A DNA stretch of 64,000 nucleotides, taken from contig NZ_SPUJ01000001.1 of assembly GCF_004522105.1 (NCBI RefSeq), forward strand, positions 1-64,000. The letters are read 5' to 3'. This document shows, piece by piece, positions 27,353 through 34,543 of this stretch. This DNA is from Nocardioides sp. 1609. Its GTDB lineage: Bacteria; Actinomycetota; Actinomycetes; Propionibacteriales; Nocardioidaceae. Under the pieces are notes generated by a model. The model ran no database searches and was not told the origin of the DNA. It saw nothing but the letters and a program-made list of their open reading frames with translations. Within the stretch, counting starts at the first letter, position 1, and the number at the start of each line of letters is the position of its first letter. The position numbers were made by a program, and so were the translations under genes.

Positions 27353-27511
27353 TCACCAGTGCTCGGTGTCGAGCTTGCCCTCCATGGCGCGCAGGTGCTC
27401 GCGCGAGCAGGTGTCGCAGTAGCGCTGCCGCCGGCCGCGCTCGACCGAGGTGCTCCACGTCAGGGTGGTCTGCTCCTCGGCCTGGCGGCCGCAGAAGTCG
27501 CAGGTCAGCAT
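27353..27511 (-). CDS. Small zinc-finger protein, 52 aa, unknown function
   Basis: The frame MLTCDFCGRQAEE onward has CDFC and CDTC pairs 28 residues apart and ends DTEHW. It is highly charged, without hydrophobic segments. GGCAGGTGG is 2-11 nt upstream of the ATG, and codon use is strongly GC-biased in third positions like its neighbours. Two CxxC pairs at this spacing predict a single treble-clef or ribbon zinc site. It is convergent with the TOMM-like gene (22 bp apart). I do not recognise a named family. Confidence 0.7.
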   Translation of the reverse strand: MLTCDFCGRQAEEQTTLTWSTSVERGRRQRYCDTCSREHLRAMEGKLDTEHW

Positions 27512-27610
27512 GGCCACCTGCCGATCCTAGGCCCCCGCCTCGTGCCGGGTCGGCGCACCGTCGCCGACCCGGCCGTGCGCCGAGGGACGTGCGGTCCCGA
27601 GATGCAGAAA

Positions 27611-27644
27611 GGAGCCGGGCACGACGTGTGTCGTGCCCGGCTCC
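27611..27644 (-). terminator. Terminator of the whiB7 operon
   Basis: GGAGCCGGGCACGAC (27611-27625) and its exact complement (27630-27644) flank a 4-nt loop. On the minus strand it is followed by TTTCTGC. It lies about 50 bp beyond the stop of the 75-aa gene. Confidence 0.85.
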
Positions 27645-27671
27645 CGGTCGTTCACCCGCGATCAGGGTGGT

Positions 27672-27692
27672 ACGGAGGTGACAGTCCTCCGT
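27672..27692 (-). terminator. Small hairpin just after the whiB7-linked 75-aa gene
   Basis: ACGGAGG and CCTCCGT form a perfect 7-bp stem with a 7-nt loop, 5 bp beyond the stop. It may protect the 3' end or assist the stronger terminator downstream. Confidence 0.4.
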
Positions 27693-27696
27693 AGTG

Positions 27697-27924
27697 CTAC
27701 AGAGCGCGAGCGAGGGCGAGGCGAGCCTGCTGCGCAGCGCGCTCGGCCTTGCGGCTCAAGCGGCGGGCGCGGGCGAGCTGGTGGCCCGCACGCATCGACT
27801 GCGCCTCTCCCAGGCGCATGGACATGTGTGCCCGCGCCAGGTCTTCCTGCATGGTGTTCATCGTGGTGCTCCCGTTCGGGTCGGTGGTCTGGGTGTGCTG
27901 GATGGATCGGGTGGCCGGCGTCAT
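27697..27924 (-). CDS. Small basic helical protein translationally coupled to whiB7
   Basis: This is a 75-aa protein. The ATG overlaps the whiB7 stop (ATGA), so it must be expressed with WhiB7. After a polar Thr-rich start it becomes a long Ala/Arg-rich amphipathic helix (EDLARAHMSMRLGEAQSMRAG, then HQLARARRLSRKAERAAQQ). No Cys, no membrane segment. An internal ATG at codon 22 has a GGGAG upstream and could be a second start. It could bind nucleic acid, ribosomes or WhiB7. Function unknown; a strong terminator follows. Confidence 0.7.
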   Translation of the reverse strand: MTPATRSIQHTQTTDPNGSTTMNTMQEDLARAHMSMRLGEAQSMRAGHQLARARRLSRKAERAAQQARLALARAL

Positions 27925-28256
27925 GCGACGGCGTCCTTGCGGGGCCGGCCGCGGGGCCGCTTGCGGGGGATGACGGTTCCCTGGAGGAACAGCTCACCGC
28001 CCCACACGCCCCACGGCTCGCTCCGGTCGAGGGCGCCGCCGAGGCAGATCTGCCGCACGGGGCAGGTCTGGCACAGGGCCTTGGCGAACTCGACGTCGGC
28101 CGGGAGCTCGGCGAACCAGAGCTCGGGGTTGTTGGCCCGACAGGGCAGGAGCGCCTCGTCGACCTTGCCGGCCTCGTCGTGGAGGTCGCCCAGCCCCGAC
28201 GTGGACTGGAACTCGAGCAGCTTGCCGTCGCTGCGGGTCAGAACGCTGGTGGTCAT
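27921..28256 (-). CDS. whiB7: WhiB7 iron-sulfur transcription factor
   Basis: This 111-aa WhiB-like protein has the four cluster ligands C39, C62, C65 and C71 (CxxC within CQTCPVRQIC), the Trp/Gly turn GVWGG (83-87) and a C-terminal AT-hook RPRGRPRK (about 100-107). The AT-hook distinguishes WhiB7 from other Wbl proteins. Known role: binds sigma factor region 4 and AT-rich DNA just upstream of -35, activating intrinsic antibiotic-resistance genes. GAGGTGACACC precedes the ATG. The 5' leader holds an 82-codon ORF and an intrinsic terminator, consistent with the attenuation known for this gene. It is next to uvrD2 as in mycobacteria. Confidence 0.95.
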   Translation of the reverse strand: MTTSVLTRSDGKLLEFQSTSGLGDLHDEAGKVDEALLPCRANNPELWFAELPADVEFAKALCQTCPVRQICLGGALDRSEPWGVWGGELFLQGTVIPRKRPRGRPRKDAVA

Positions 28257-28400
28257 GGTGTCACCTCGTGCTTCGTGATCGCGGTGGGTGGTGCGGGTCA
28301 TCGGGTGGTGCTGCGCGGTGGCGCTGGTGGTGGGATGCATGTCCTCGACTTCGGTGGGCCCCGGACCCGGTCCGGGCGGTGGGGCATCACGGAGAAACAG

Positions 28401-28438
28401 AAAAGGCCGCGGATCCCGGTGATCGGGTTCCGCGGCCT
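28401..28438 (-). promoter_or_regulatory. Intrinsic attenuator in the whiB7 leader
   Basis: Fifteen-base arms (AGGCCGCGGATCCCG at 28404-28418; CGGGTTCCGCGGCCT at 28424-28438) have one mismatch and a 5-nt loop. They are followed on the minus strand by TTTTCTGTTT. It lies 23 nt after the leader-ORF stop and about 145 nt before whiB7. A full rho-independent terminator between leader ORF and gene is the hallmark of whiB7 attenuation: ribosome stalling would be expected to refold the leader and permit readthrough. Confidence 0.85.
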
Positions 28439-28461
28439 GGAGGCTGCTCAGCTGTCGAGTG

Positions 28462-28710
28462 TCAACAGAGAGGCGGACTCCAGGCGTGGATCCCCGGGAC
28501 GTAGGCAACGAGAGCCACGTGTCCCTTGGCAGCCAGGTCCTTGCGGTCGCGGAGATCCCGAGCGATCGGTCCGGTGATGGACAGACCGGTGGCCGGGATC
28601 CGCTGCTCGCCGGCGGTGAGGGCACGGAAGCCGCGAGCGGGCATGCCAAAGTCGGACGTCTGGCACGGGTTGCTGGTCGTGCTCATCGTCATCGTCATGG
28701 TGTTCTCCAT
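28462..28710 (-). CDS. Leader ORF upstream of whiB7 (82 codons)
   Basis: The frame starts MENTMTMTMSTTSNPC and has an excellent ribosome site (AAGGAGGTG, 7 nt from the ATG). Transcription from the whiB7 promoter passes through it before reaching the attenuator. Published whiB7 leaders carry short upstream ORFs whose translation controls termination; this one is long for that role. Its C-terminal half (RDLRDRKDLAAKGHVALVAYVPGIHAW) could be a real small protein. Codon use is less GC3-biased than in the neighbours. Either a regulatory leader peptide, a functional microprotein, or both. Confidence 0.65.
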   Translation of the reverse strand: MENTMTMTMSTTSNPCQTSDFGMPARGFRALTAGEQRIPATGLSITGPIARDLRDRKDLAAKGHVALVAYVPGIHAWSPPLC

Positions 28711-28787
28711 CGAGGCCACCTCCTTCACTACGAACGGGCGCGGGCCTTGTCAGGGCCCTGGTGCGCGGACTGGGTTGTCGAGATGGG

Positions 28788-28827
28788 ACGTTACGCCGGT
28801 CCCGATGTAAGGGGCAAACTATTTAAT
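28788..28827 (-). promoter_or_regulatory. whiB7 promoter with WhiB7-type AT-rich element
   Basis: On the minus strand, -35 TTGCCC (28812-28817) and -10 TAACGT (28788-28793) have an 18-bp spacer. Immediately upstream of and overlapping the -35 is an AT-rich run (ATTAAATAGTTT, 28816-28827), striking in this GC-rich DNA. WhiB7 is known to need such an AT-rich element directly upstream of -35, so positive autoregulation is predicted. The leader to the first ATG would be about 70 nt. Confidence 0.65.
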
Positions 28828-28847
28828 GACTCTTTCGAGATTTTTCT

Positions 28848-30902
28848 TCAGGAGACGAGCTCGAGCAGCTCCTGGCCGTACTTCTCGAGCTTCTCCGGCC
28901 CGACGCCGCTGATCGCGAGCAGCGCCTTCGGGGTGGTCGGACGGCGCTCGGCGACGGCCTCGAGGGTGGCGTTGCTGAAGACCATGAACGCGGCGATCTC
29001 CTCCTCCGCGGCCCGCTGCTTGCGCCACTCGCGCAGACGCTCGAACAGGGCCTCGTCGTAGGGCACCGGGCAGTCGGAGCAGCGCGACCGGGTGCGCTCG
29101 GCCGTCGACAGCGGCTTGCCGCACTCGACGCAGGTGCGGGCGCCCTTCGCCTTGCCCTTGCCGCGGGCGACGGGACGCGCCGACTCGGGCAGCAGCGGGT
29201 CGAGGAACCGCGACGGCTTGCGTCGCGCCGCCTGGCCCGGGTTGCGCGCCGCCGCCCACGAGATCGCGAGGTCGACCCGGGCCCGGGTCATGCCGACGTA
29301 GAGCAGCCTGCGCTCCTCCTCGATCGCCGTCGGTGTCTGGGCGTAGGTGATCGGGAGGGTGCCGTCCTGCAGGCCGACGAGGAAGACGGAGTCCCACTCG
29401 AGTCCCTTCGCGGCGTGGAACGTCGCGAGGGTGACCCCCTCGGCGACCGGCGCGTGCTGCTCGGCGGCGCGCCGGTCGAGGTCGTCGACGAAGGCGTTGA
29501 GCCCGCCGTCGCCCTCCCGCGCGGCCTCGCCCGCGAAGGCCTCGGCCTGGCTGACCAGGGCCTGCCAGGACTCCCAGCGGTCGCGGGTCTGGCCGCGTGC
29601 CGACGGCGCCTCGGTCGTCCAGCCCATGCCGGCGAGCGTGTCGCGGACCAGGTCGACCCACGTGTCGCCGTCGGCGGCCTGGGCGCCGGAGCGAGCCGCT
29701 CCGCGCAGCCGGGTGACGGCCTCGCGGACCTCGGGTCGGTCGAAGAACCGGGCAGCGCCGCGGATGACGTAGGGGATCTTCGCCTCCGTCAGGGCCTCCT
29801 CGTAGGCCTCGGACTGGGCGTTGATGCGGAACAGCACCGCGATCTCGGACAACGGACGACCGGCCGAGCGCAGCGCCGCGACCCTGCCGGCGACGTCGGT
29901 GGCCTCGGCGACCTCGTCGGGGTGGCCGGTGTAGGACACCGCGGCCCCGCCCGGCCGCTGCGCGCGCAGCTGGACGCTGGTGCTCCCGGTGCCGGCGAGC
30001 AGGGTGTTGGCCGCGCCGACGACCTGGGGGGTCGAGCGGTAGTTGCGGACCAGCTCGATGGAGGTGGTGCCGGCGTGCTTGCGGGGGAAGTCACGCAGGT
30101 AGTCGGCGTTGGCGCCGGCGAAGGAGTAGATCGTCTGGGCGGGGTCGCCGACGACGCAGAGCTCGTCGCGACCGCCGAGCCACAGGTCGAGCAACGCGGA
30201 CTGCAGCGGCGAGACGTCCTGGAACTCGTCGACGACGAACCACTTGTACTGGCGGCGGACCTGCGCGGCCACCCGCTCGTCCTCCGCGAGCACGCCGGCG
30301 GTGAGCAGCAGGACGTCCTCCATGTCCATCCGGCCCTGCTCGCGCTTGACGTCCTCGTAGGCGCCGATGACCCGCGCGACCTGGTCGGCCTCGAGCTGGG
30401 CGACACTGCGACCTCGGGCGGCGGCGACCTCGACGTAGTCGTCGGGGCGGACGTTGCTGACCTTGGCCCACTCGATCTCCGAGGCGAGGTCGCGCAGCAT
30501 CGCCTGGTCGGTGCGCATCCGCAGCTGGCGGGCGGCGCCGACCACGATCGGGATCTTCGACTCCACCAGGGTGGGCAGCTCGGTGCCGTGGACGTGCGGC
30601 CAGAAGTAGCGCAGCTGGCGCAGCGCGGCGGAGTGGAACGTGCGGGCCTGGACCGTCGGTGCACCCAGCCGGCGCAGCCGGGCCCGCATCTCGCCGGCCG
30701 CGCGGGTGGTGAAGGTGACCGCAAGGACCTCGGTGGGCACGTAGACGCCGGACGCGACGCCGTGCGCGATGCGGTGGGTGATCGCGCGGGTCTTGCCGGT
30801 GCCGGCACCGGCAAGCACCCGGACCGGACCGCGCAGCGTCTCGGCGACCTCGCGCTGCTCGGGGTCGAGCGCGGAGAGCAGGTCGTCACTGGACGGCGGC
30901 AC
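28848..30902 (-). CDS. uvrD2: ATP-dependent DNA helicase UvrD2 (SF1A) with HRDC domain
   Basis: This 684-aa SF1 helicase has Walker A AGAGTGKT (31-38), Walker B FVVDEFQD, motif IV NYRSTPQVV, motif V VTLATFHAAKGLEWD and motif VI YVGMTRAR. After the helicase core come a tetracysteine cluster, CVEC and CSDC (about 592-612), and a C-terminal HRDC domain. This is the architecture of mycobacterial UvrD2, a 3'-5' helicase. GTG 30902 is chosen: GAGGAG lies 10 nt upstream and the family N-terminus starts here; the open frame to 32309 runs through nudC in antisense phase and is a shadow. It ends 20 bp from the AT-rich whiB7 promoter element. Confidence 0.93.
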   Translation of the reverse strand: MPPSSDDLLSALDPEQREVAETLRGPVRVLAGAGTGKTRAITHRIAHGVASGVYVPTEVLAVTFTTRAAGEMRARLRRLGAPTVQARTFHSAALRQLRYFWPHVHGTELPTLVESKIPIVVGAARQLRMRTDQAMLRDLASEIEWAKVSNVRPDDYVEVAAARGRSVAQLEADQVARVIGAYEDVKREQGRMDMEDVLLLTAGVLAEDERVAAQVRRQYKWFVVDEFQDVSPLQSALLDLWLGGRDELCVVGDPAQTIYSFAGANADYLRDFPRKHAGTTSIELVRNYRSTPQVVGAANTLLAGTGSTSVQLRAQRPGGAAVSYTGHPDEVAEATDVAGRVAALRSAGRPLSEIAVLFRINAQSEAYEEALTEAKIPYVIRGAARFFDRPEVREAVTRLRGAARSGAQAADGDTWVDLVRDTLAGMGWTTEAPSARGQTRDRWESWQALVSQAEAFAGEAAREGDGGLNAFVDDLDRRAAEQHAPVAEGVTLATFHAAKGLEWDSVFLVGLQDGTLPITYAQTPTAIEEERRLLYVGMTRARVDLAISWAAARNPGQAARRKPSRFLDPLLPESARPVARGKGKAKGARTCVECGKPLSTAERTRSRCSDCPVPYDEALFERLREWRKQRAAEEEIAAFMVFSNATLEAVAERRPTTPKALLAISGVGPEKLEKYGQELLELVS

Positions 30903-30986
30903 GGTGGAACAACTCCTCGGCGAGCGTGGTTGGCTTCGGTGACGAACGAACGATCCGACCCTAGACGCCCGAGGGGACACCCCAGC

Positions 30987-31256
30987 ATGCCGGACAACGC
31001 CGACCAGGCCAGCACGAGCTTCACGATGTACTCGACACCGTGGTGCGGCTACTGCCACCGCCTGCGGAGTCAGCTCGACCGCGAGGGCATCGCTTACGAC
31101 GTCGTCGACATCGAGCAGCACCCCGAGGCCGCGAAGATCGTCGAGACCGCCAACAACGGCAACCAGACCGTGCCGACCCTGGTCTACTCCGACGGCACCG
31201 CCCAGACCAACCCGTCGCTTGCCCAGGTCAAGGCCAAGGTCGCCAGCCTCGCCTGA
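30987..31256 (+). CDS. Mycoredoxin (glutaredoxin-like, mycothiol-dependent)
   Basis: This 89-aa thioredoxin-fold protein has redox motif TPWCGYCHRL (Cys20, Cys23) and the TVPTLVYSDG cis-Pro loop. The gene lies divergently next to uvrD2 exactly where mycoredoxin-1 sits in mycobacteria. It reduces mycothiol-mixed disulphides on proteins in actinobacteria. GAGGGG lies about 10 nt before the ATG. Confidence 0.92.
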   Translation: MPDNADQASTSFTMYSTPWCGYCHRLRSQLDREGIAYDVVDIEQHPEAAKIVETANNGNQTVPTLVYSDGTAQTNPSLAQVKAKVASLA

Positions 31257-31297
31257 GCCGACTGTCCGAGGTGGCGAGGACGAGTCAGCTCGCGGGC

Positions 31298-31352
31298 GGT
31301 TGAGCGAGCGGCGCGACTGAGGAACGAAGTCGCGACCCGCGTGTCGAAACCC
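31298..31352. repeat. GGTTGAGCGAGC ... GTGTCGAAACC dispersed intergenic repeat
   Basis: This block runs from GGTTGAGCGAGCGGCG through GAACGAAGTCGCGA to CGCGTGTCGAAACCCC. Elements of this type (GGTTGAGC at one end, TCGAAACC at the other, separated by GC-rich filler) occur in many copies between genes of Nocardioides-like genomes as I remember them. It lies between two gene ends (mycoredoxin and nudC, convergent), which is where such repeats usually sit. No ORF is supported. Confidence 0.5.
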
Positions 31353-31410
31353 CTGGCCCACCGAGGCCGAGCCGCCGGGGCGGGTCGGCGCCGAGGGGCC
31401 GGCGGTTTCG

Positions 31411-31480
31411 TCGGCGCTCGCTTGCTCGACCTCCGGTGGTCGCGGTCGCGTCGGCACTCGCTGGCCCGACCTCCGGTGGT
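31411..31480. repeat. Direct repeat with 40-bp period beside the nudC terminus
   Basis: 31411-31440 and 31451-31480 match at 27 of 30 bases (TCGGCGCTCG ... CGACCTCCGGTGGT). The first copy is preceded by GGTTTCG and contains CTTGCTCGACC, the reverse-complement style of the neighbouring GGTTGAGC element. The two elements may therefore be inverted copies of the same family. Confidence 0.5.
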
Positions 31481-31483
31481 TGC

Positions 31484-32398
31484 TCACCAGTGGCCGGGGA
31501 GCTCGCCGCCGTACCAGTGCTCGATGAGGGAGCGGCTGATCGAGATGCCGCCGGGCAGCACGAGGGTGCCCGCCTCGGCCTGCTCGCGCATGTCGGCGCG
31601 GGTGAACCAGCGCGCGTCCTCGATCTCGCGGGCGTCGACCTCGATCTCGGTCGAGGTGGCCCGGCCGAGGAAGCCGAGCATCAGGCTCTGCGGCAGCGGC
31701 CACGGCTGGTTGCCGAAGTAGGCGACCTCGCCGACACCGATGCCGGCCTCCTCGGCCACCTCGCGGCGAACGGCGTCCTCGAGGCTCTCCCCCGGCTCGC
31801 AGAAGCCGGCCAGGGTGGAGAACCGGCCGGGCGGCCACTGGGGCGAACGACCGAGCAGGCAGCGCTCGTCGTCGGTGCCGGGCTCGCCGGTGCTGATCAG
31901 CATGATGACCGCGGGGTCGGTGCGCGGGAACTGGGTCTTGCCGCACTCGGTGCAGCGCAGCTCGTGCCCGGCGGCCCGGGAGGCCAGCACGCCACCGCAG
32001 CGGGGGCAGTGCCGGGTGGACCAGTGCCACTCCGCGAGGCCGAGCGCGTGGAAGACCAGCGGGGCGTCGGCCCGGGACGCATCGGCCAGCGCCGGCAGCA
32101 GCCCGCGCAGCGGGTACCACTCGCCCTCCTGCGACGCCGCCGCCTCGGGCCCGACGATGACCGCCCACGACGTCGTCCCGTCGCGCTCGCCGAGCAGCAC
32201 ACGGACGCCGTCCGGGGCCTGGTCGGTCGCGACCCACGGCAGCGCACCCTCGACCGGGCGGACGCGGGTGCCCGAGACGACGAGGGCACGGGAGGTCGGG
32301 TCGGCCCACCGGGTGTCGAGCCAGCCCTGGTCGTTGCGGTGCTCACCGAGGCGGTCGTGGGGCTCAGCCGAGAGCATCTGGTGCGGGTAGGTCACCAC
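31484..32398 (-). CDS. nudC: NAD+ diphosphatase (NudC)
   Basis: This 304-aa protein has a zinc ribbon CPRCGG and CTECGK (about 131-152), a Nudix box GFCEPGESLEDAVRREVAEEAG (about 196-217) and the NudC-specific motif NQPWPLPQSLM just after it. It hydrolyses NAD(H) to NMN(H) and AMP, and in other bacteria removes NAD caps from RNA. It is next to mycoredoxin and uvrD2, as in mycobacteria. The start is uncertain among GTG 32398, GTG 32395 and ATG 32377; no strong ribosome site is seen. It is divergent from the zinc-responsive lipoprotein gene, 61 bp away. Confidence 0.92.
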   Translation of the reverse strand: MVTYPHQMLSAEPHDRLGEHRNDQGWLDTRWADPTSRALVVSGTRVRPVEGALPWVATDQAPDGVRVLLGERDGTTSWAVIVGPEAAASQEGEWYPLRGLLPALADASRADAPLVFHALGLAEWHWSTRHCPRCGGVLASRAAGHELRCTECGKTQFPRTDPAVIMLISTGEPGTDDERCLLGRSPQWPPGRFSTLAGFCEPGESLEDAVRREVAEEAGIGVGEVAYFGNQPWPLPQSLMLGFLGRATSTEIEVDAREIEDARWFTRADMREQAEAGTLVLPGGISISRSLIEHWYGGELPGHW

Positions 32399-32421
32399 CC
32401 GAGCCTAGAAGTCCCGCCTAA

Positions 32422-32460
32422 TTGACATCGGTTCTCATCTGTAATGAGAATGGTTCTCAT
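32422..32460 (+). promoter_or_regulatory. Promoter with Zur-box palindrome, near-leaderless
   Basis: TTGACA (32422-32427) is a good -35. The perfect palindrome ATGAGAA-TGG-TTCTCAT (32444-32460) is a Zur-type box (consensus close to TGAnAATnATTnTCA) and overlaps both the -10 region (GAGAAT at 32446, 18-bp spacer) and the start codon at 32459. A half-site GGTTCTCAT lies at 32430-32438. Binding of zinc-loaded Zur would block RNA polymerase directly. The predicted transcript starts at or next to the ATG. Confidence 0.8.
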
Positions 32461-33730
32461 GAAACCAGTGCTGCTGACCCCCCTCGCCCTGCTCCCCCTG
32501 ATCCTCGGCGCCTGCTCGTCCGAGGACGCCGACGGCGCCGCGACCACCGAGCGCCGGGCCGCCCAGGTCGACACCGAGACCGAGACCGACACCGAGACCG
32601 GCGCGACCGAGGAGACCGGTCCCCGGCCGCGGCTCGCGATCAGCCACGACGGCGGCGTCCTGGTCCTGGACGCCGCCACCGGCGACCTCCTGCTCGAGGA
32701 GCCGCTCGACGGCTTCGTCCGACTCAGTCCGGCCGGCGACGACCGGCACGTGATGGTCAGCCGCGGCGGCGGCTTCACCGCCCTCGACCTCGGCGCGTGG
32801 ACCGAGGAGCACGGGGACCACGGCCACTCCTGGACCGTCCCGCCGACGCTCTCCGACTTCGAGGTCGCCGCCGAGGAGCCCGGCCACGTCGTCGGGCACG
32901 GAGGACACACGACACTCTTCGACGACGGCACCGGCCAGGTCACCACCTTCGCCACCGCCGACCTCGCCGAGCTGCCGTCCGAGCCCGAGGTCACCACCTG
33001 GACCCTCGACGAGGCCCACCACGGCGTCGCGGTCGTCGACGAGCACGGCAACCTCGCCCACACGGTCGGCGGCGAGGACGGCGCGGTCGGCGTCCGGGTC
33101 GAGACCAACGGCGGCGCCGAGCTGGCCGCGAGCCCGACCGAGGGCCCGGGTGCCTGCCCCGGCGTCCACGGGGAGGCCCACGTCGGCGAGGTGGCGGCGT
33201 TCGGCTGCCAGGACGGCGTCCTGCTGCTCGACGGGCGCGAGCTGACCAAGGTCGAGTCCCCGGACCCGTACGGGCGGATCGGCAACCAGGCCGGGCACGA
33301 GACCTCGCCGGTCCTGCTGGGCGACTACAAGTCCGACCCGGACGCCGAGCTCGAGCGGCCCACCCGCGTCGCCCTCGTCGACAGCCGCGACGCCACGTTG
33401 CGCCTGGTCGACCTCGGCACGAGCTACACGTTCCGCTCGTTGGGCCGCAGCGCGGACGGCGACGGCGTCGTCCTCGGCACCGACGGCGCCCTGCACGTGA
33501 TCGACGTCGGGCGCGGCCGCGTCACCGACCGGTTCCCGGTCGTCGCCCCGTGGCGCGAGCCGACCGACTGGCAGCAGCCCCGCCCGACGCTCGAGGTCGT
33601 CGGCGACGTCGCCTACGTGAGCGACCCGGCCGAGCGTGCCGTGCACGTGGTCGACCTCGCGACCGGCACGGTGACCGACCGGATCGACGTCGGCGTCGTC
33701 CCCCAGGAGCTGCAGGCCGTGAGCGGCTGA
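32459..33730 (+). CDS. aztD: Zinc-regulated beta-propeller lipoprotein, AztD-like metallochaperone
   Basis: This 423-aa protein has a lipoprotein signal (MKPVLLTPLALLPLILGACSS; lipobox LGAC). A linker rich in Asp/Glu/Thr follows, then a beta-propeller-like domain (repeats of the type GGVLVLDAATGDLL, HVVDLATGTVTDRI). His-rich segments EEHGDHGHSW and HVVGHGGH (about residues 117-150) and several DE-H pairs fit the zinc-binding loops of AztD, the periplasmic zinc chaperone of AztABC-type importers. The Zur-like palindrome over the start supports zinc control. No AztABC genes are adjacent, so it may feed an importer elsewhere. ATG 32459 rather than 32444, because the operator covers the latter. 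Confidence 0.78.
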   Translation: MKPVLLTPLALLPLILGACSSEDADGAATTERRAAQVDTETETDTETGATEETGPRPRLAISHDGGVLVLDAATGDLLLEEPLDGFVRLSPAGDDRHVMVSRGGGFTALDLGAWTEEHGDHGHSWTVPPTLSDFEVAAEEPGHVVGHGGHTTLFDDGTGQVTTFATADLAELPSEPEVTTWTLDEAHHGVAVVDEHGNLAHTVGGEDGAVGVRVETNGGAELAASPTEGPGACPGVHGEAHVGEVAAFGCQDGVLLLDGRELTKVESPDPYGRIGNQAGHETSPVLLGDYKSDPDAELERPTRVALVDSRDATLRLVDLGTSYTFRSLGRSADGDGVVLGTDGALHVIDVGRGRVTDRFPVVAPWREPTDWQQPRPTLEVVGDVAYVSDPAERAVHVVDLATGTVTDRIDVGVVPQELQAVSG

Positions 33731-33783
33731 CGACCACCTCCCGGGCTCGGCCCGCAGGACGACGGGGGTGAGAGGCTGGCCCG

Positions 33784-34515
33784 GTGAGCACCCACATCGG
33801 CGCCGCCCCCGGCGACATCGCCCCCGTCGTCCTCATGCCCGGCGACCCGCTCCGGGCGCGTTGGATCGCCGAGACCTTCCTCGACGACGCGGCCTGCTAC
33901 TCCGAGGTGCGGGGCATGTACGGCTACACCGGCACGTGGCACGGGCACCGGGTGTCGGTGCAGGGCTCGGGGATGGGCCAGCCGTCGCTCGCGATCTACG
34001 CCACCGAGCTGCTCCGCGAGTACGACGTGCAGACGATCGTCCGGGTCGGCTCGTGCGGCGCGCTCACCGAGCGGCTCGGCATCCGCGACCTGGTGATCGC
34101 CTCCGGCGCCTGCACCGACTCCTCGATGAACCGGATCACCTTCGAGGGCCTCGACTACGCGCCGGTGGCCGACTTCGGTCTGCTGCGCGACGCCGCGGCC
34201 GCCGCGCCCGAGGCCCACGTGGGGCTGATCCTCAGCAGCGACTCGTTCTACGCGTCGCGCCCCGAGCTGACCTCACGGATGGTCGACCACGGCGTCCTCG
34301 CCGTCGAGATGGAGGCCGCCGCGCTCTACACGATCGCCGCCCGCCACGGCCGGCGGGCCCTGGCGATCTGCACCGTCTCCGACCACGTCGTCACCGGCGA
34401 GGAGACCACGGCGCAGGAGCGCGAGCAGACCTTCGGCCGGATGGTCGAGGTGGCGCTCACGGCGGCGTTCGGGGCCGGCGACGCTGCCGTGGCCCCCGGG
34501 AGCGGCGGGGACTAA
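33784..34515 (+). CDS. deoD: DeoD-type purine-nucleoside phosphorylase
   Basis: This 243-aa protein matches trimeric/hexameric DeoD enzymes: VVLMPGDPLRARWIAETFL (phosphate loop), VQGSGMGQPSLAIYATEL, VRVGSCGAL, SDSFY and VEMEAAALYTIAARH near the ribose/base site. It cleaves purine (deoxy)nucleosides with phosphate for salvage. GTG start with GAGAGG upstream. It is 28 bp from the next gene on the same strand, a flavoprotein; the two may be co-transcribed without an obvious metabolic link. Confidence 0.92.
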   Translation: MSTHIGAAPGDIAPVVLMPGDPLRARWIAETFLDDAACYSEVRGMYGYTGTWHGHRVSVQGSGMGQPSLAIYATELLREYDVQTIVRVGSCGALTERLGIRDLVIASGACTDSSMNRITFEGLDYAPVADFGLLRDAAAAAPEAHVGLILSSDSFYASRPELTSRMVDHGVLAVEMEAAALYTIAARHGRRALAICTVSDHVVTGEETTAQEREQTFGRMVEVALTAAFGAGDAAVAPGSGGD

Positions 34516-34543
34516 GCCGCGCCGTCGCGGCGTTCGGGACGAC

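Noticed and set aside
28257..28461. N-terminal extension of whiB7 towards 28649
   Set aside because: The extended frame runs through the attenuator hairpin and lacks a ribosome site; the ATG at 28256 with GAGGTGACACC fits WhiB7 length.
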